Assembly (NCBI RefSeq): GCF_963678635.1
Contig: NC_087064.1
Span: 26,020,189 to 26,084,188 of the forward strand
DNA: 64,000 bases
Reading direction: 5' to 3'
Source: Symsagittifera roscoffensis
Taxonomy: Eukaryota; Xenacoelomorpha; Acoela; Convolutidae
This document shows positions 34,712 through 47,129 of the stretch, in pieces. The notes beneath the pieces were generated by a model that saw nothing but the letters and a program-made list of their open reading frames with translations, was not told where the DNA came from and did no database searches. Within the stretch, counting starts at the first letter, position 1; every line of letters begins with the position of its first letter. A program made the position numbers and the translations under genes.

Positions 34712-35520
34712 ATCACCTAAAAGCACTTTCAGCTTCAGTCTTAAATGATTCACATTTTTTATTCAATTGGGAAATCTACAGTCAAGGAACATTGAAGTCT
34801 GCATTTTTTGATTTCAACGACAAATAAACGGTTCTACTTCACGTTTTTGTCGACTTCTCATTGTTGAACAAGGCCTGAAAGCAGAAAAATTTGTCACATT
34901 TTACTTCAATTTATCAGAATACATTGTAAAGCAATTATCCAGCGAAATCAGCCGAATAATAACTACTACGCATTTGCGACATTACAACCATTTCAAAATT
35001 GCAAGTCCTTTTATCATTCACAAATTGACAGTTGGGCGAATCATCAAAAAAATATGAAAACGGATATTTTGATGCAAGAATCAGAATGCAGCTAAGAGAA
35101 AAATCACGCAACGATCGATGCATGCTCTGATTCGGATTGACAAGTGAAACACTCGCAAAAATTTGATAGAAGTTCACAAAAAATTCAATCGGTACCTTTA
35201 GATATTCATCTTAAAACACCAAGGCGTTCTCTGGCGAAAAAATTTCCTACGTTCGGAGAATATTTACAACTACAGCTATCTCCAAAAAAATGAGATTTTT
35301 GGTGAGGAAATTGTTAAAATTGGGTTACATAAGATTGCATCCATTTATTTTCTCTGATGAGTAGTGATCAATAGTGAAAAATATGCCAAAATTTGAAGAC
35401 CGAAAGACCAATTCTACTGCTTCCAGCATTAGATGAAACAAAAGATTTTTGTTTTGTCAAAAAGATAAAAAAACTGAAAAAACGACAAAAACTTTCTGGA
35501 TAAAAATTACCTTTAGAACT

Positions 35521-35560
35521 TTGCCGTCTCAAGCGTGGGCATTACCACTGCGCTAAATGC
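35521..35560 (-). other. Isolated A-box-like tRNA fragment
   Basis: Minus strand GCATTTAGCGCAGTGGTAAT matches an A box well, but the following B box (AAAGTTCTAAAGG) is poor and no cloverleaf closes. Probably a tRNA fossil. Nothing else was recognised between 34712 and 35975. Confidence 0.3.
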
Positions 35561-35979
35561 ACAAAACAATCCCTGAAATTTCAAAAAAAACCTCCAAAAA
35601 TTTTATAAATATGAAAAACTCAAATAATGGCAAAAAAAAACCAGCAAAACATCTTGAACAACATTACTTTCCTGAAACCCGAATATGAAAAACTCAGATA
35701 ATAGCAAAAAAATCAGCAAAACATCTTGTACAACATAACTTGCCTAAAACCGGAATACACAGAAAAATTCTAAATTCAAGAAAAATGTATAAATTTTAGG
35801 CAACTTTGGTGCTGCGGCAACTATCCCGACAAAGTGAAGTCCAATAAAGATTTTTTGACGCACTGACAATTCTCCGTTTACAAAAAAACTGCTCGAACTA
35901 TAGAATAAAGGCAGGTGTGTTAGCTTTCTGTCACATGCACAGATAAACGTCTGACTGATGCTTTCATATGAACCAAAGG

Positions 35980-36043
35980 TGAAAGTTGTTAACCGAAAAT
36001 TTTTTTTTTACGATTTGATAAGGCTTGCTAATCGCAAGGGTAA
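35980..36043 (+). repeat. Family A end copy
   Basis: AAAGTTGTTAACCGAAAATT, then CGATTTGATAAGGCTTGCTA, then ATCGCAAGGGTAA. This copy is intermediate between the family A and family B hairpin endings. Confidence 0.75.
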
Positions 36044-36399
36044 TTATCTTCAACTAAAAAGATTTGATAAAAAAGCATACCACTCAAACGATAGCAAGTT
36101 TTATTTTGAACAAATTTACCTCAAGGAAAAGAAAAAGAAGATTTTAAAAATTTTTTTAAAAAATGCGGAGAAATTGATTTTATGCTTGTGAACATTAATT
36201 GTCAAACAAATTTCATATTAAAAAAACACTAAAACTAATATAAAATATATTCGGCAAATAAGACGACTGAATTAAAGCCGATACCCATTAAGCTGAAAAA
36301 AAAAATCCGTAAGATTCTCAAAAAAAACAAGACTTGCATGGACAACTTAAAAATCAATTATGATCCATAAACAACTAGTGCACGTAAGATGTAGGTGGT

Positions 36400-36517
36400 T
36401 AATTAAAAGGAAGGAGTTTACAAATAGTAAATTACTAAATTGACCATTCTGTGACCAAAGTTATTTAAGGGGGAAGTCTAGTACCGGGTTGCAAAACCCT
36501 TTCTTATCTCAAGGGTA
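36400..36517 (+). repeat. Family B end copy
   Basis: Shares AGTAAATTACTAAATTGACC with the stretch before the 9144 copy (GGTAATTTACTAAATTGTCC), then GAAGTCTAGTACCGGGTTGC and the CCCTT...AAGGGTAA hairpin. Confidence 0.75.
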
Positions 36518-38590
36518 AAAAGTACATAGACGTTGTTGCAAACAATTTGCAATGAACTATTGAAACTTTTTATAGTGATCCACACGTTTTCCAACAAGAT
36601 ACTGCGACAATTCTCACGTCAGAGACTAATCAGAGATTTCTAGGCCAAAATCGCAACCAGAACATCATGGCCGGCACAATCACTTGATTTGATTATTCTT
36701 GAGAATATATGGCTATTTTGTAAGCAAAGATTAAATCATTCTGTTGGCTCTTTTACCTCCAATGATCAATTATTTGCAATGTTCCAGAATCTGTTCTTGA
36801 ATTTCCTCAAGAAAACCTGGTAAAAATTGTATGACAGTCTACTAAAAAGCGTAATGCGACAACTCGCAATATACTCACCGCCGCAGTCGCGCCACCAACG
36901 TGTTAGCTTGCCAACAGATGGTAGGACTTTATACGAAATTTAGAGCCGGTTATCGCCGCGCAGCTGGTGAACTTAAACCGAGAATATAAAGTTTCCTAGC
37001 TTCGAAAAATTGCGAGATGTCTCTTTCCTTCAATTTTGCTAGTTGTATTTTCTTTCCAGTTTTCGCAGTACCACCAAACAGAACGCGAAAAGTTCAAAAA
37101 ATGAAAGGCTATATTTCCATGTTCTGATTCATCAAAAAAGTTTTGAAGTATTTACAGGATCTTTTGTTGTAGTTTTTTTTATTCACTGAAAAAAAAAGTT
37201 GCAAATTCTATGTCCCGTACTGTAGAAGTGAAATGAGAATTGAATGTAGCCCCGAAAAAATGGAGCGTGGACAAATTTAAAGAATTAAAATTCCGACTGA
37301 AATGACTTCAACATCAAACCGCACACAATTACCAGTAGCTCTCCTTGAGAAAAATCCCTTTGTTTCTAGCCACTCTTTGAGTGGTTGGAACAAAAGTTAG
37401 TAATCAAAACTTACACTACAGGAATTCAATCAACACAAAACAACAGGAGTGTTTACTGATGAATACTCAACGGGAAAATAGCATTTGATGTAGCTCAACT
37501 GGAAAAGAGCATTTGATGGAAGAAAAAAAACATCTGATGTATCTCATTCAATCAAATCAAATCACCACCACTGTTAAAATGGTTTTCTGATTTTGAGTTC
37601 AAAAACGAATCAGATTTCGATAAAAGGGGTCAAAATTTCGTTCACCTTTCTCGAATTAGCCATGAAAGAGACAGTCAAATATATTAATTGAAAGACTTAA
37701 AAGGGCAAACAAACTTCGGGTAACTTGAAGACTGCTAACATTTAAACTGCACGCCAAAAATACACAAGTTACAGCAAGAGAACATTAAAAAATGAGCGAG
37801 TTCATCACATTCAATACAGTCGCATTCAATCCATCTTCTCTGGCGACGCGAATTGAACAATATACTATCTATAGCTCATTCAAAACAGCTATCAGTTTAT
37901 GCTTCACGTAACAATATAATATACCACCAATACTACATTCACAACAGCAAAAGACGACAAATACAAATGTTTTGTTTCTACAGATAGAAAACAAGCAATC
38001 TCTTTCATGAATAAATTCAGGAACACTTCTCCTTCAGTACCCCAAAAACCCACAGATGCAGATTTATTTTTTGGCCGACAAATCCTCGAAGTAATTCATC
38101 GAATGCTACCATTGAAAACTTAAAGAAACTCACAAAAAAGAGGCCACTATCTTCTATAGGTCGTTTTTTCGCCAATACTGATTAAAATACACTTTTTGGT
38201 CTCAAATTTTTCATTCTATAACTTCTAAATTTTTCTTTTCGATCTCTTCAATCGCTTTTTTCTGATTGCTCCGCTGCGCTTTCATTTGACACGAGTATTA
38301 GAGTATGGTCACCGCTCAACTAGCACAAAAGCTCCACTAACATGAAATTTCATATTTAACATTTACCGGAGAAAAAAGAAAACTACTCCATTTATCTGGG
38401 TGGAGGGAGGGAGGAACCAAAAAAAGCAAAATACGCGGTCAAAAAATTTAAATTAACGTGGTCGGTCAAAAACAAAGACATTTTGAACACGGTCATTAAT
38501 TTAAAAAAAAAGGTCCTGGTCCAAACCCATGAATCTTTAAACAGAAATTTAAACAGCAAAATTCTCAAATTTCGAGTTTCAAAGATAAAA
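36518..38590. other. 2-kb AT-rich stretch, no feature recognised
   Basis: No splice-framed open reading frame, RNA or known repeat found on either strand. Confidence 0.4.
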
Positions 38591-38599
38591 ACAGATAAT

Positions 38600-39010
38600 C
38601 TTAAAATTCCATGAAATTCTATAACAATTTATGACTGGCGCTTTTTCGATAAAGTTAGCCGAATTTGAGAAAACTAGATCAATAGATAATTCTTTTATTT
38701 CGCTGGGAAATCTGCAAATTGATTTCCATTTTCGAAACTAGAAGTCGATCACGTTTTTCGTGACCTTTCCATTTTTACTGCTCAATAGTGAAACTTGCCT
38801 TCCTTTTAACAAAGGAAATGAACTGAACTCGATAAGAAATCAAAAGTCAAACCGGGGAAAAGAAAATTTGGGTTTGAACAAATTTTAAGACTTTTCTGGA
38901 AAAAAAAAAACAAAAAAATCATCGCGAACTATATAAGAGTCTGAACTACGTTCATCGACTCTTAAAATGTATACATTCCGATTTGATAACGCTTCCTAAT
39001 CGCAAGCGAA
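38600..39010 (+). repeat. R2 copy joined to a family A end
   Basis: R2 blocks (AATTTATGACTGGCGCTTTT, GAGAAAACTAGATCAATAGA, GATCACGTTTTTCGTGACC at 38747-38765, GAACTACGTTCATCGACTCT) run straight into GTATACATTCCGATTTGATA and the CGCTTCCTAATCGCAAGCG hairpin at 38991-39008. This copy shows that R2 and family A can be parts of one element. Confidence 0.8.
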
Positions 39011-39265
39011 ACAAAAAAAATGGAAATTGATTTTCAGATGTTTTTTTTACCAATTTTCAAATTATATAGTTCACAAGTCTCGTGCCAGGCCACATGAAAT
39101 ATTTTCAAAAACAATTTTATGGTAAATTTTTTTAAAAAAATCAACATTTACGGATAAAACTGAACGATTTTCCAATCTTCAAGTGTTGATGAAAAAACTT
39201 ACAGCACACTCGTACAGCTCAGCTGATTTGATTGGTGAAGATTTTATTGAATCGAATTAGCTCAC

Positions 39266-39481
39266 CTTTCTCTTCGTTCTGCAAATTTGTGACCTATCAT
39301 AGGATGAATCTGGTTTGGCATTGCGACCTCTACGGCAGCTGGTGAACGCTGGAAAGAGACAGCACAGTGGCGAAGAGGAAGAGGTCTCTGAATCCTTTGG
39401 AGGCGGAATCTTGAGTCCCTTCGAGAATGCTGGAGCAGCCACCACTGCACGCAAGGCGCAGTAAATGTCTCCCCGCAGTTT
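39266..39481 (-). CDS. Candidate coding exon of unknown gene (possible upstream PDE exon)
   Basis: 216 nt, phase 0 at both ends: acceptor GTGTTAG|AAA at 39482, donor GAGAAAG|GTGAGC at 39265. The G+C content is clearly higher than its surroundings. The 72 codons begin KLRGDIYCALRAVVAAPAF and end RSQICRTKRK, with a Pro/Ser-rich middle and several Cys. I recognise no domain. It is on the PDE strand and its phase-0 donor would splice in frame to PDE exon A at 19442, implying a ~20-kb intron that contains the BEL and LINE elements. It could equally belong to a separate gene. Confidence 0.5.
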
Positions 39482-40106
39482 CTAACACGTCAAAGTACAG
39501 TCAGAAGCAGTAAGCAGCAAGTACAGTCGGAAGCATTCACTTCACTTGCTCCGCTGTCAAAATCAAACCATGTGACCAGAGAAATACTAGAACATGCATC
39601 ACAATTTAGCATTGAAACAACTCCGATTTCGAACTGACCAATGACAGTTGTGAGAAGTTAAATTGATGAAATCGAGCGCACCATACGGATAAGGAGATAT
39701 CACATTTCACACAGCGTTTGTTAGTCTCTCAATCAACGAACAATGTGACCATAACTGAAAAGGAAACGCTTTTTGAACGGGGAATAAAACAACATGCAAG
39801 CATCTTAGCTTAAAATGAAGGGGTCCGAAAAGTAGCGACAGCATGTTAGAAGAAAATGATGCCCGCTAAACATAACAGCCTGATCAAAGAATAATAATAA
39901 GGTTATGATCATAAAATAGGGCAAACAATGCGCTATTTGAAGAATATATGACAAGCACACCTCCTGTTGGTATAGTGCACTTCCCCGTGTTTTTAACGCT
40001 GGCCAAATTCAATCAAAAACGAGGATAGCCGGTTACTGGGCAAGTAGCACAATATTGCGACCATAGTCTTAAAAAATACAATTTTTTCAAGCTAGTGTTT
40101 TTTCTG

Positions 40107-41585
40107 CGTGGTGTGATAAAACAATCTGAACGAAAAATAGAAATTAGGTAAATGAAACATTCATAGCCAAAAAAAAACCAATAATATAACAGTTGTAGAA
40201 AAATTGCTAGAAAAACGAAAAAAATCGTAAAAACAACTTAAAATTTTCTAAAAACTCAATACTATTTTTACTCAAGTAAAACTAAGTTTTCATGGCTTAA
40301 TTTGAGCTTAAATAAGCTTTTCTGCGCATGCACGCTCACTTTATCAGCTCAAAACTAGACCAAAGATTTAAAAATTTCTAATCGGCTTTTCTCGAAACTG
40401 AGAAAATTTTTCAAAAACTTTTAATGTCGTTCGAATCACGACTGAAAAGGCTTTGATGTGATATATCACTTGATCTATTCCGATGATTATTTGTGGTACC
40501 TGATTTTGCGTGGAAAAAAAAACTAAAACACAGCCGAATTCCAAGTTCATCGACATTTTTTAAATGATTGGAACAATAACTCAAGAATTCAAGTTGAAAA
40601 CGTGGTGTGATAAAACAATCTGAACGAAAAATAGAAATTAGGTAAATGTAACATTCATAGCCAAAAAAAACCAATAATTTAACAGTTGTAGAAAAATTGC
40701 TAGAAAAACGAAAAAAATCGTAAAAACAACTTAAAATTTTCTAAAAACTCAATACTATTTTTACTCAAGTAAAACTAAGCTTTCATGGCTTAATTTGAGC
40801 TTAAATAAGCTTTTCTGCGCATGCACGCTCACTTTATCAGCTCAAAACTAGACCAAAGATTTAAAAATTTCTAATCGGCTTTTCTCGAAACTGAGAAAAT
40901 TTTTCAAAAACTTTTAATGTCGTTCGAATCACGACTGAAAAGGCTTTGATGTGATATATCACTTGATCTATTCCGATGATTATTTGTGGTACCTGATTTT
41001 GCGTGGAAAAAAAAACTAAAACACAGCCGAATTCCAAGTTCATCGACATTTTTTAAATGATTGGAACAACAACTCAAGAATTCAAGTTGAAAACGTGGTG
41101 TGATAAAACAATCTGAACGAAAAATAGAAATTAGGTAAATGTAACATTCATAGCCAAAAAAAACAATAATTTAACAGTTGTAGAAAAATTGCTAGAAAAA
41201 CGAAAAAAATCGTAAAAACAACTTAAAATTTTCTAAAAACTCAATACTATTTTTACTCAAGTAAAACTAAGCTTTCATGGCTTAATTTGAGCTTAAATAA
41301 GCTTTTCTGCGCATGCACGCTCACTTTATCAGCTCAAAACTAGACCAAAGATTTAAAAATTTCTAATCGGCTTTTCTCGAAACTGAGAAAATTTTTCAAA
41401 AACTTTTAATGTCGTTCGAATCACGACTGAAAAGGCTTTGATGTGATATATCACTTGATCTATTCCGATGATTATTTGTGGTACCTGATTTTGCGTGGAA
41501 AAAAAAACTAAAACACAGCCGAATTCCAAGTTCATCGACATTTTTTAAATGATTGGAACAACAACTCAAGAATTCAAGTTGAAAA
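40107..41585 (+). repeat. Triple tandem duplication of a ~493-bp unit
   Basis: Units 40107-40600, 40601-41093 and 41094-41585 (494, 493 and 492 bp) are almost identical. Differences are single bases and A-run lengths (for example TAACATTC vs AAACATTC, ATAACTCAAG vs ACAACTCAAG). Each holds an identical 62-codon minus-strand frame that I regard as chance. A diverged single copy of part of the unit lies at 45420-45570. Confidence 0.95.
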
Positions 41586-42184
41586 AGTCAAGAGAAATTT
41601 TTGTTTTAGCTTGAATGGTAAATCTTTATAAAGCAGTAAACAAATTTTTCAAATAAAACAAAGCTTTGCTGCCATCATTTTGAAAGCCACGTCTCGATGT
41701 TAATAGCTGAAACCAATGAACTCGATGTCAATTTTGGCCTCACAAGCTCAGCCTGGCTGGTTTTAGTTCATAAAAGTAATTGGATTTCTTTTACCATGGG
41801 TTTGTTTTTTGACCACGATGATCTTACCCATTAACATCGAAACAAGGCTTTCAAATTAATGAAAGTAAAATTTATTGAACCACATTTCTGACACACAATT
41901 TAAACTAGCATTGCGACACATGAAACTTGCTTCAGTTGCGTTACAGAAAGATGAATAATTATCACAAAGTGTTAGGTTATAACGAAAACAAGAAATAGAT
42001 AACATCATGTCCGAAACTTAATCAGCTTAAATCTTACAACTCGCTGAAGCAGACTAAGATTTTTACTGAGCGGGAAAAAATTGAGCTAAAATAGAACAAG
42101 AATAGCTCTACCTGAGGGGTACATTCAACCTGAGGGGTACATTCATATAATTTAGCATCTTAAAAAATGCAAAAACCGCCAGGG

Positions 42185-42440
42185 CGGATCTAGGACTTTC
42201 TCGAGGGGTGCGGGCCTTTTTTAGGTCGACCAAATTGATTTTCCGAGCGCTCCCAGAACACAATAAAAACCCAATTTTGGCAAAAATGTTGCGCCAAAAA
42301 AAGTGCAAAAGGCATTTTCAGGCACTTCAGTCACAAATGGATGTCATAAACAATACCGAAGGGGGGACCCTTTGCTTGGTGAAGGTGTCGAATCCCTGAG
42401 GGGAGGGGGTGGCCGCCCACTTCCCTAAATCCGCCTCTAA
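42185..42440 (+). mobile_element. hAT-like MITE, second copy
   Basis: Starts CAGGGCGGATCTAGGACTTT and ends CCCTAAATCCGCCTCT, with the internal GGGGGGACCCTTTGCTTGG and TCGAATCCCTGAGGGG blocks shared with 28815-29176. Confidence 0.68.
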
Positions 42441-43491
42441 CATCAGCACAGTCACTTGCTAAATAATTAACGAAAACGAAGGAACCTCGCAGCCCTAAGC
42501 ACACCGCCTAGACTTCAGCTGAAAATTTTAAAACAAATTAACATGAACTTTAAGAAAAATATCTAATAAATAAAATTTCTATCAATAAAAAAAGTGATAT
42601 TTTTTAAAAATTTATCGAAAATCTTATTTTCTATAACACAGTTTTCAACCTCTCTCACACGTGCTAGTGGTGGCATAGAGATCAAATACTCACTTTCTGC
42701 CGACTATTCGATTACTATTTCACTGCGATTTTAATTGAAGGACCATAAATAAAGGGGCACTAAAATCATCCCTTAGAAATAAAAACACACAGACCAGCAG
42801 TTAACAAAAGAACCACTGATTAGACTTCAATAATAAGCTAGATTTGAAAATAGAATTAGAATGGTAACAAAAAACTATAAAAAACGAATTATGAAGCAGG
42901 CTTGAATGAAACTCGATAAAAAATGAAGTTGATTCGAATCAGCAAATGTATTAGAAACGTATTCACATGAGACCAAATGAACATAAAAATCTTTCATCTT
43001 TCTTACAGTCTCAAAAATACCGACAAAAAACTGGCTCTTCGTCTCAGTTTGCATAAAACAAGGTACAACTTAAAAAAGTTGAAACATTGTTCATCCACAT
43101 ATTATAAAATTCACGGCTTCTATTTTCTTCAACACTTATGGGATTCGGAGTCAAGTCAACTCGAGCCTCTTTGTTTCAGAAATTAAATGAAGATTTCAAC
43201 ATCAAAATTCGTGAAGTTGCTTTGCAGTAGCGTTCCAATTGGGGAAACGCCCCTTTAAATCTGGTTGCCATATTTTCCAAAGGTTCCCATGTTGGTACCA
43301 TTTTACGACAGCCATTTTTGACCGTCCAGCCCCAAAAATTTGGTTATAAAAATATTCAATTCTGAGAGGTGAGTTTTTGTTTGGGCCAAATAGGATCAAT
43401 ATTGGGTTTTGAGAGAACTCCAAAACTGATTTTCTTGACCAAAACCGATCGCGAAAAACTTTCAAAATCCTCCGCAAGCATAAACTGAAAC

Positions 43492-43620
43492 AGAGGTGGA
43501 TTTAGGGGGAAGGGGGCGGACGCCTCCAATCAGGGATTCGACCCCCTGCCGACCCAAAGGATCCCCCTTTGTACTATTTTAAGATATCCATTTTTGGTGA
43601 GGGACCCTAAAAATTTTCTT
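43492..43620 (-). mobile_element. hAT-like MITE, partial inverted copy
   Basis: CAGAGGTGGATTTAGGGGGA then GGGATTCGACCCCCTG and CCCAAAGGATCCCCCTTTG: the right end of the MITE in the opposite orientation, broken off after about 130 bp. Confidence 0.55.
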
Positions 43621-43919
43621 AAGCAAAATCGCTCAATTCATAAATAAGATTCTTGCATGACTTACTTTTCTATTATAATTAGCCCGTACGTATATCAATT
43701 GCTGCCATCAAACGTTTAATTCAGCGCACTCAATTTAATTTATCAGACTCTTTTTTCTCAGCTTAATTTTTAGTGTTATGAAATATCTTGAAACATCATG
43801 AAATCCGCGACTTTTGAAAGCTTCAAAAAATTGAACAATAAAAATAAGATGAAGTCCACATCTGTAACTGCTGGTACTAAACTGTCAGCGCCCCGTCAAA
43901 TAGTCGACAATTTAAAATC

Positions 43920-44420
43920 AAAATCATAGAAAAGTTATTTCCAGGAAAGTAAAAGCGGTTGAGCAGTCATATTTGGAGTCCAGATACAAACCTCGACAAA
44001 AAAAGAACCTTGACAGCACTCTACCAGAACGTTGAGAAAATCGACTTTTTGTGAACTTTATTAATCATGAAATTTCTGCAAAAAAAAATTTAAACCAAAA
44101 AAACGTCAAATCTCGGAAATTCAAACACTCGAGGAGTCACGTTCGGAAACACGACTTGCCACCCCTGAGAGTACAATAACAGTACCTAACTACAGGGTTG
44201 TGAATTTCAAAATTTGCGACGTATCTAAAATCTAAGATTTTGCAAATTTTTGAAGATATTATAAAAAAAAGTTCGCATCTGGAAACTGAAAGCACTTGAG
44301 CAGTCACATTTTAAGGAAAAAAGTGCAACTTCTGAGAGTAATCTGACAGAACCCAATTACTGCGTTGAGAACTTCAAAATTTGCCAAGTTTATTAAATCT
44401 AGGTTGTATGCAATATTTCA
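43920..44420 (+). repeat. R1 array, three diverged units
   Basis: Units near 43945, 44105 and 44270 with GTCAAATCTCGGAAATTC, CCCTGAGAGTAC and CCTAACTACAGGGTTG phrases. An R2 copy follows at once. Confidence 0.75.
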
Positions 44421-44439
44421 ATATTTAGAACATAAATAA

Positions 44440-44715
44440 TCGAAGATTGGAAAAGAGTAATGAACGCGAGTAATAAAAAAAAAACACTGACTTTGTTGAA
44501 AAAATCTCTTTCGAATTTCGGGAAAAAAATAGATGTCCTTTAAGCTCTTTGAATTTCTAGAACAATTTATGATTGGCGCTTTTTTGATAACATGAACCCA
44601 ACTTGAGAAAACTGGATCAATAGGATAAAGTTTTTATTCCGCTGGGAAATCTTAAAAATAAATTCCATTTTCAAAACTAGAAATCGTTCACGTTCTTTCG
44701 CGCCATTTCCAGGTT
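44440..44715 (+). repeat. R2 copy
   Basis: GATTGGAAAAGAGTAATGAA, AATTTATGATTGGCGCTTTT, GAGAAAACTGGATCAATAGG, and a decayed hairpin (GTTCACGTTCTTTCGCGCC). The R1 tail (GAATAGTGAAGCCCGCATTT) appears at 44897-44925. Confidence 0.75.
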
Positions 44716-44793
44716 CGTATTTGGAGAGTGCTATTTACGTCATTTTCACCAGATGAATTTCAATTGAACTCAAAAAGTGCATATTTACCTAAG

Positions 44794-44829
44794 TGCATTC
44801 ATAAATGAATCAATATGTATGAATGCACA
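44794..44829. repeat. Perfect short inverted repeat
   Basis: GTGCATTCATA at the left returns as TATGAATGCAC at the right: 11-bp arms with a 14-nt loop. Confidence 0.85.
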
Positions 44830-45419
44830 TCTGTAGTTATTAAAGACGTGCTCAAAAAACGTTCTTTGAAACGTAGAAAAAGCTTAAGCATGGCAGAATA
44901 GTGAAGCCCGCATTTAAATATATGATAAACAAAAAAATATATATTTAAAGAAAAGAACATTGGCAAAGAAAGTAGGGTCGGGAAAATCAATCTTAGCTTA
45001 TTACTTTTTCATTGCAGAAAAGAAACTATGGCTGAAAGTGATTTGAGACAATCTCTTTAACTTGAAGACAGTGTCACTGGCAACTTTCTATTCTGATAAT
45101 TCCAGGGTTGGTTATTTTTCTATGAAGACAGATTTCAATGTTTAAAAATTTTCGACTGCTTTTTTGTTATAAATTGAGGACACCAATGAAATGAGTCCAA
45201 AATTAACAAAGATAGCCGGTTTTTGCACAATCACTTTCTAATTTTTTTTTCAAAAATTTTTATTGCAAAGCGCTAAACGAAGCTTCCAAAAGTAGTTTTC
45301 GGTTCAGTTAAGTTCTTAAGCTTTAAGGACCAATTTTCAGCTAAGGATCATTACTCGATCGCGTTACTCGCACGAAGTAGACTAAATTTGAAATTTCAAA
45401 CCAGATTTTATCACAATCA

Positions 45420-46110
45420 GATCACTTTTTCAAGTTTTAAAAGTCATTCGAATCGCAACTGAAAGGGCTTTAACATGATATATCACTTGACCCATTACGA
45501 TGATGATGTGCTGTCTGATTTTGCGAGGAAAAAATTAAAAAAAACCCGAATGTTAACTTTCTCCTCATTTTCAATAATTGGAACAAAAAGAACAAGACTG
45601 CTCGTATCAGGGCGATACAAGACTGCTCGTATTTTAATTTCTATGGAAACGTTTGAATTAAAACAATTGATTATTTTTTTTTGAGTTTTTTTTGAAAATC
45701 ATCTCCCTAAACGCTATGTAAAATATCCAGTGATACAAATTGCATAGAGCAAAAAATTTTAAAAAAGACCAAAAACCATGCCTCAATCAAATTTGGAATG
45801 GTTTCTAAGAGGGATTAAATCTCCGCTAACGCGTTAATAGCACAAAATATATCGCGCATTACTTGTCTCAAATCTGTAAGCCCCTCTAACGCGTTAATAG
45901 CACGAAATATATCGCGCATTACTTACCCCAAATCTGTAAGCCCAAAAATGATCACAAGTGAACTATCTTTTAAAATTTGAGCTCAGGACAACAATACTTT
46001 TCAAATGATATTTTAAAAATTCGAACGATATTTTAAAAATTGCTAATTAAAAAGTGGAAATTGGCGGAGAAAAACCACCCCGATCATAAATACTCCATCA
46101 TTTTCTTCCA
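45420..46110 (+). repeat. Mosaic of the 493-bp unit and the 47-kb foldback element
   Basis: 45420-45570 is a diverged copy of part of the 493-bp unit (TGATATATCACTTGACCCAT, CTGATTTTGCG). 45590-45640 has CAAGACTGCTCGTATCAGGG, partly doubled. 45675-46090 matches the right half of the 47-kb element, with AACGCGTTAATAGCAC..AATATATCGCGCATTACTT duplicated directly (45828 and 45889). Confidence 0.72.
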
Positions 46111-47125
46111 AAATAGTCGAACGAAACAATAATTTTTTTGCAAAATTGGTTTTTTGAGAAATGTCCGAATTACTAACTGACGCGCTTCATATCCTAAAAA
46201 ATTTACCCGCTTTCTATTTGTTTTTTTTTGGCATAACGATGGACTCAAATATTATATATAGCAACTGTCGGCTAGCCTAAAAGTAAAAAGGCTTCTTCCC
46301 TGCTGTTAAGGCCCAGTAGTCTGACTTTATATTGGTTCTGTTAACATGTTTTGATATTGTAGTTTCATTATGGTGATTTTTACTGCTGTTATTTATTTGC
46401 TGAAGGGAATTCAAATAATTAAACTGGTTTCCCTTCCCAGTGATTGATTCCTTCCATCCCGTCCAGGTGATCAATTGCCATACAATACTCAATCGCAACA
46501 AAATCCCAGATTTTTGTGGCAGTAACATCTGCTCTGGGAATTCAAATTGAAGGAAGCAAGTGTACCATATATAATTGTGTTGTGTTTAATCATATAAACA
46601 GATACGGTCAGATTATCCATAAGAATAGTCAAAAATTCCAACTTTGGCTCGTTTAACATATTTAATGCACAAGAACGCCTTTTCATCTCTTGTGGTCTTA
46701 CAAGTTAGAGCAGCGATAATGAAACCATATTTCGGAAAAGTTGGTCAAATTTTATGAATTTTTTGAAAAAAATACAGAAATACCGAATTCTTAAGTATTC
46801 TTACGCAATATTCTAATGACTGGAGTAGGTTGCTTTCTTACAGGCAGTTAATGGTACCTCAAGGAACGCTCGTAGCACAACGAGTGGGATATCATTTTAG
46901 AGCGATTTCAATCCCGATTCCAAACAAAAAGTAAAAAGCTCTCCTTGTCGCGAAATGATTCAGCTTAATTTAACAACGGGAAGTGAAAGAGAAAGCAAGT
47001 GGGAGTGCTCTTCAATCTGAGTTTTTGTTCCGACCAATATTTATGCTTGGCCCGGTTTTTGATTAAGTCAATTCTCGATTTTTAGCTAAGCGTTTTTGAC
47101 AAAACTTTTTAAATATATCTGAAAG
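46111..47125. other. Gap, nothing recognised
   Basis: A minus-strand 83-codon frame at 46277-46528 shows no family and lacks convincing splice sites. Confidence 0.35.
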
Positions 47126-47129
47126 ACAC

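Noticed and set aside
35521-35560. Functional tRNA gene
   Set aside because: Only the A box fits; no cloverleaf, no B box.
40368-41541. Three identical 62-codon minus-strand frames as a gene family
   Set aside because: They are one chance frame repeated by the 493-bp tandem duplication; the diverged copy at 45420 lacks it.
43202-43477. 91-codon minus-strand frame (contains MAVVKWYQHG)
   Set aside because: No family recognised, no matching splice sites, next to a MITE fragment.
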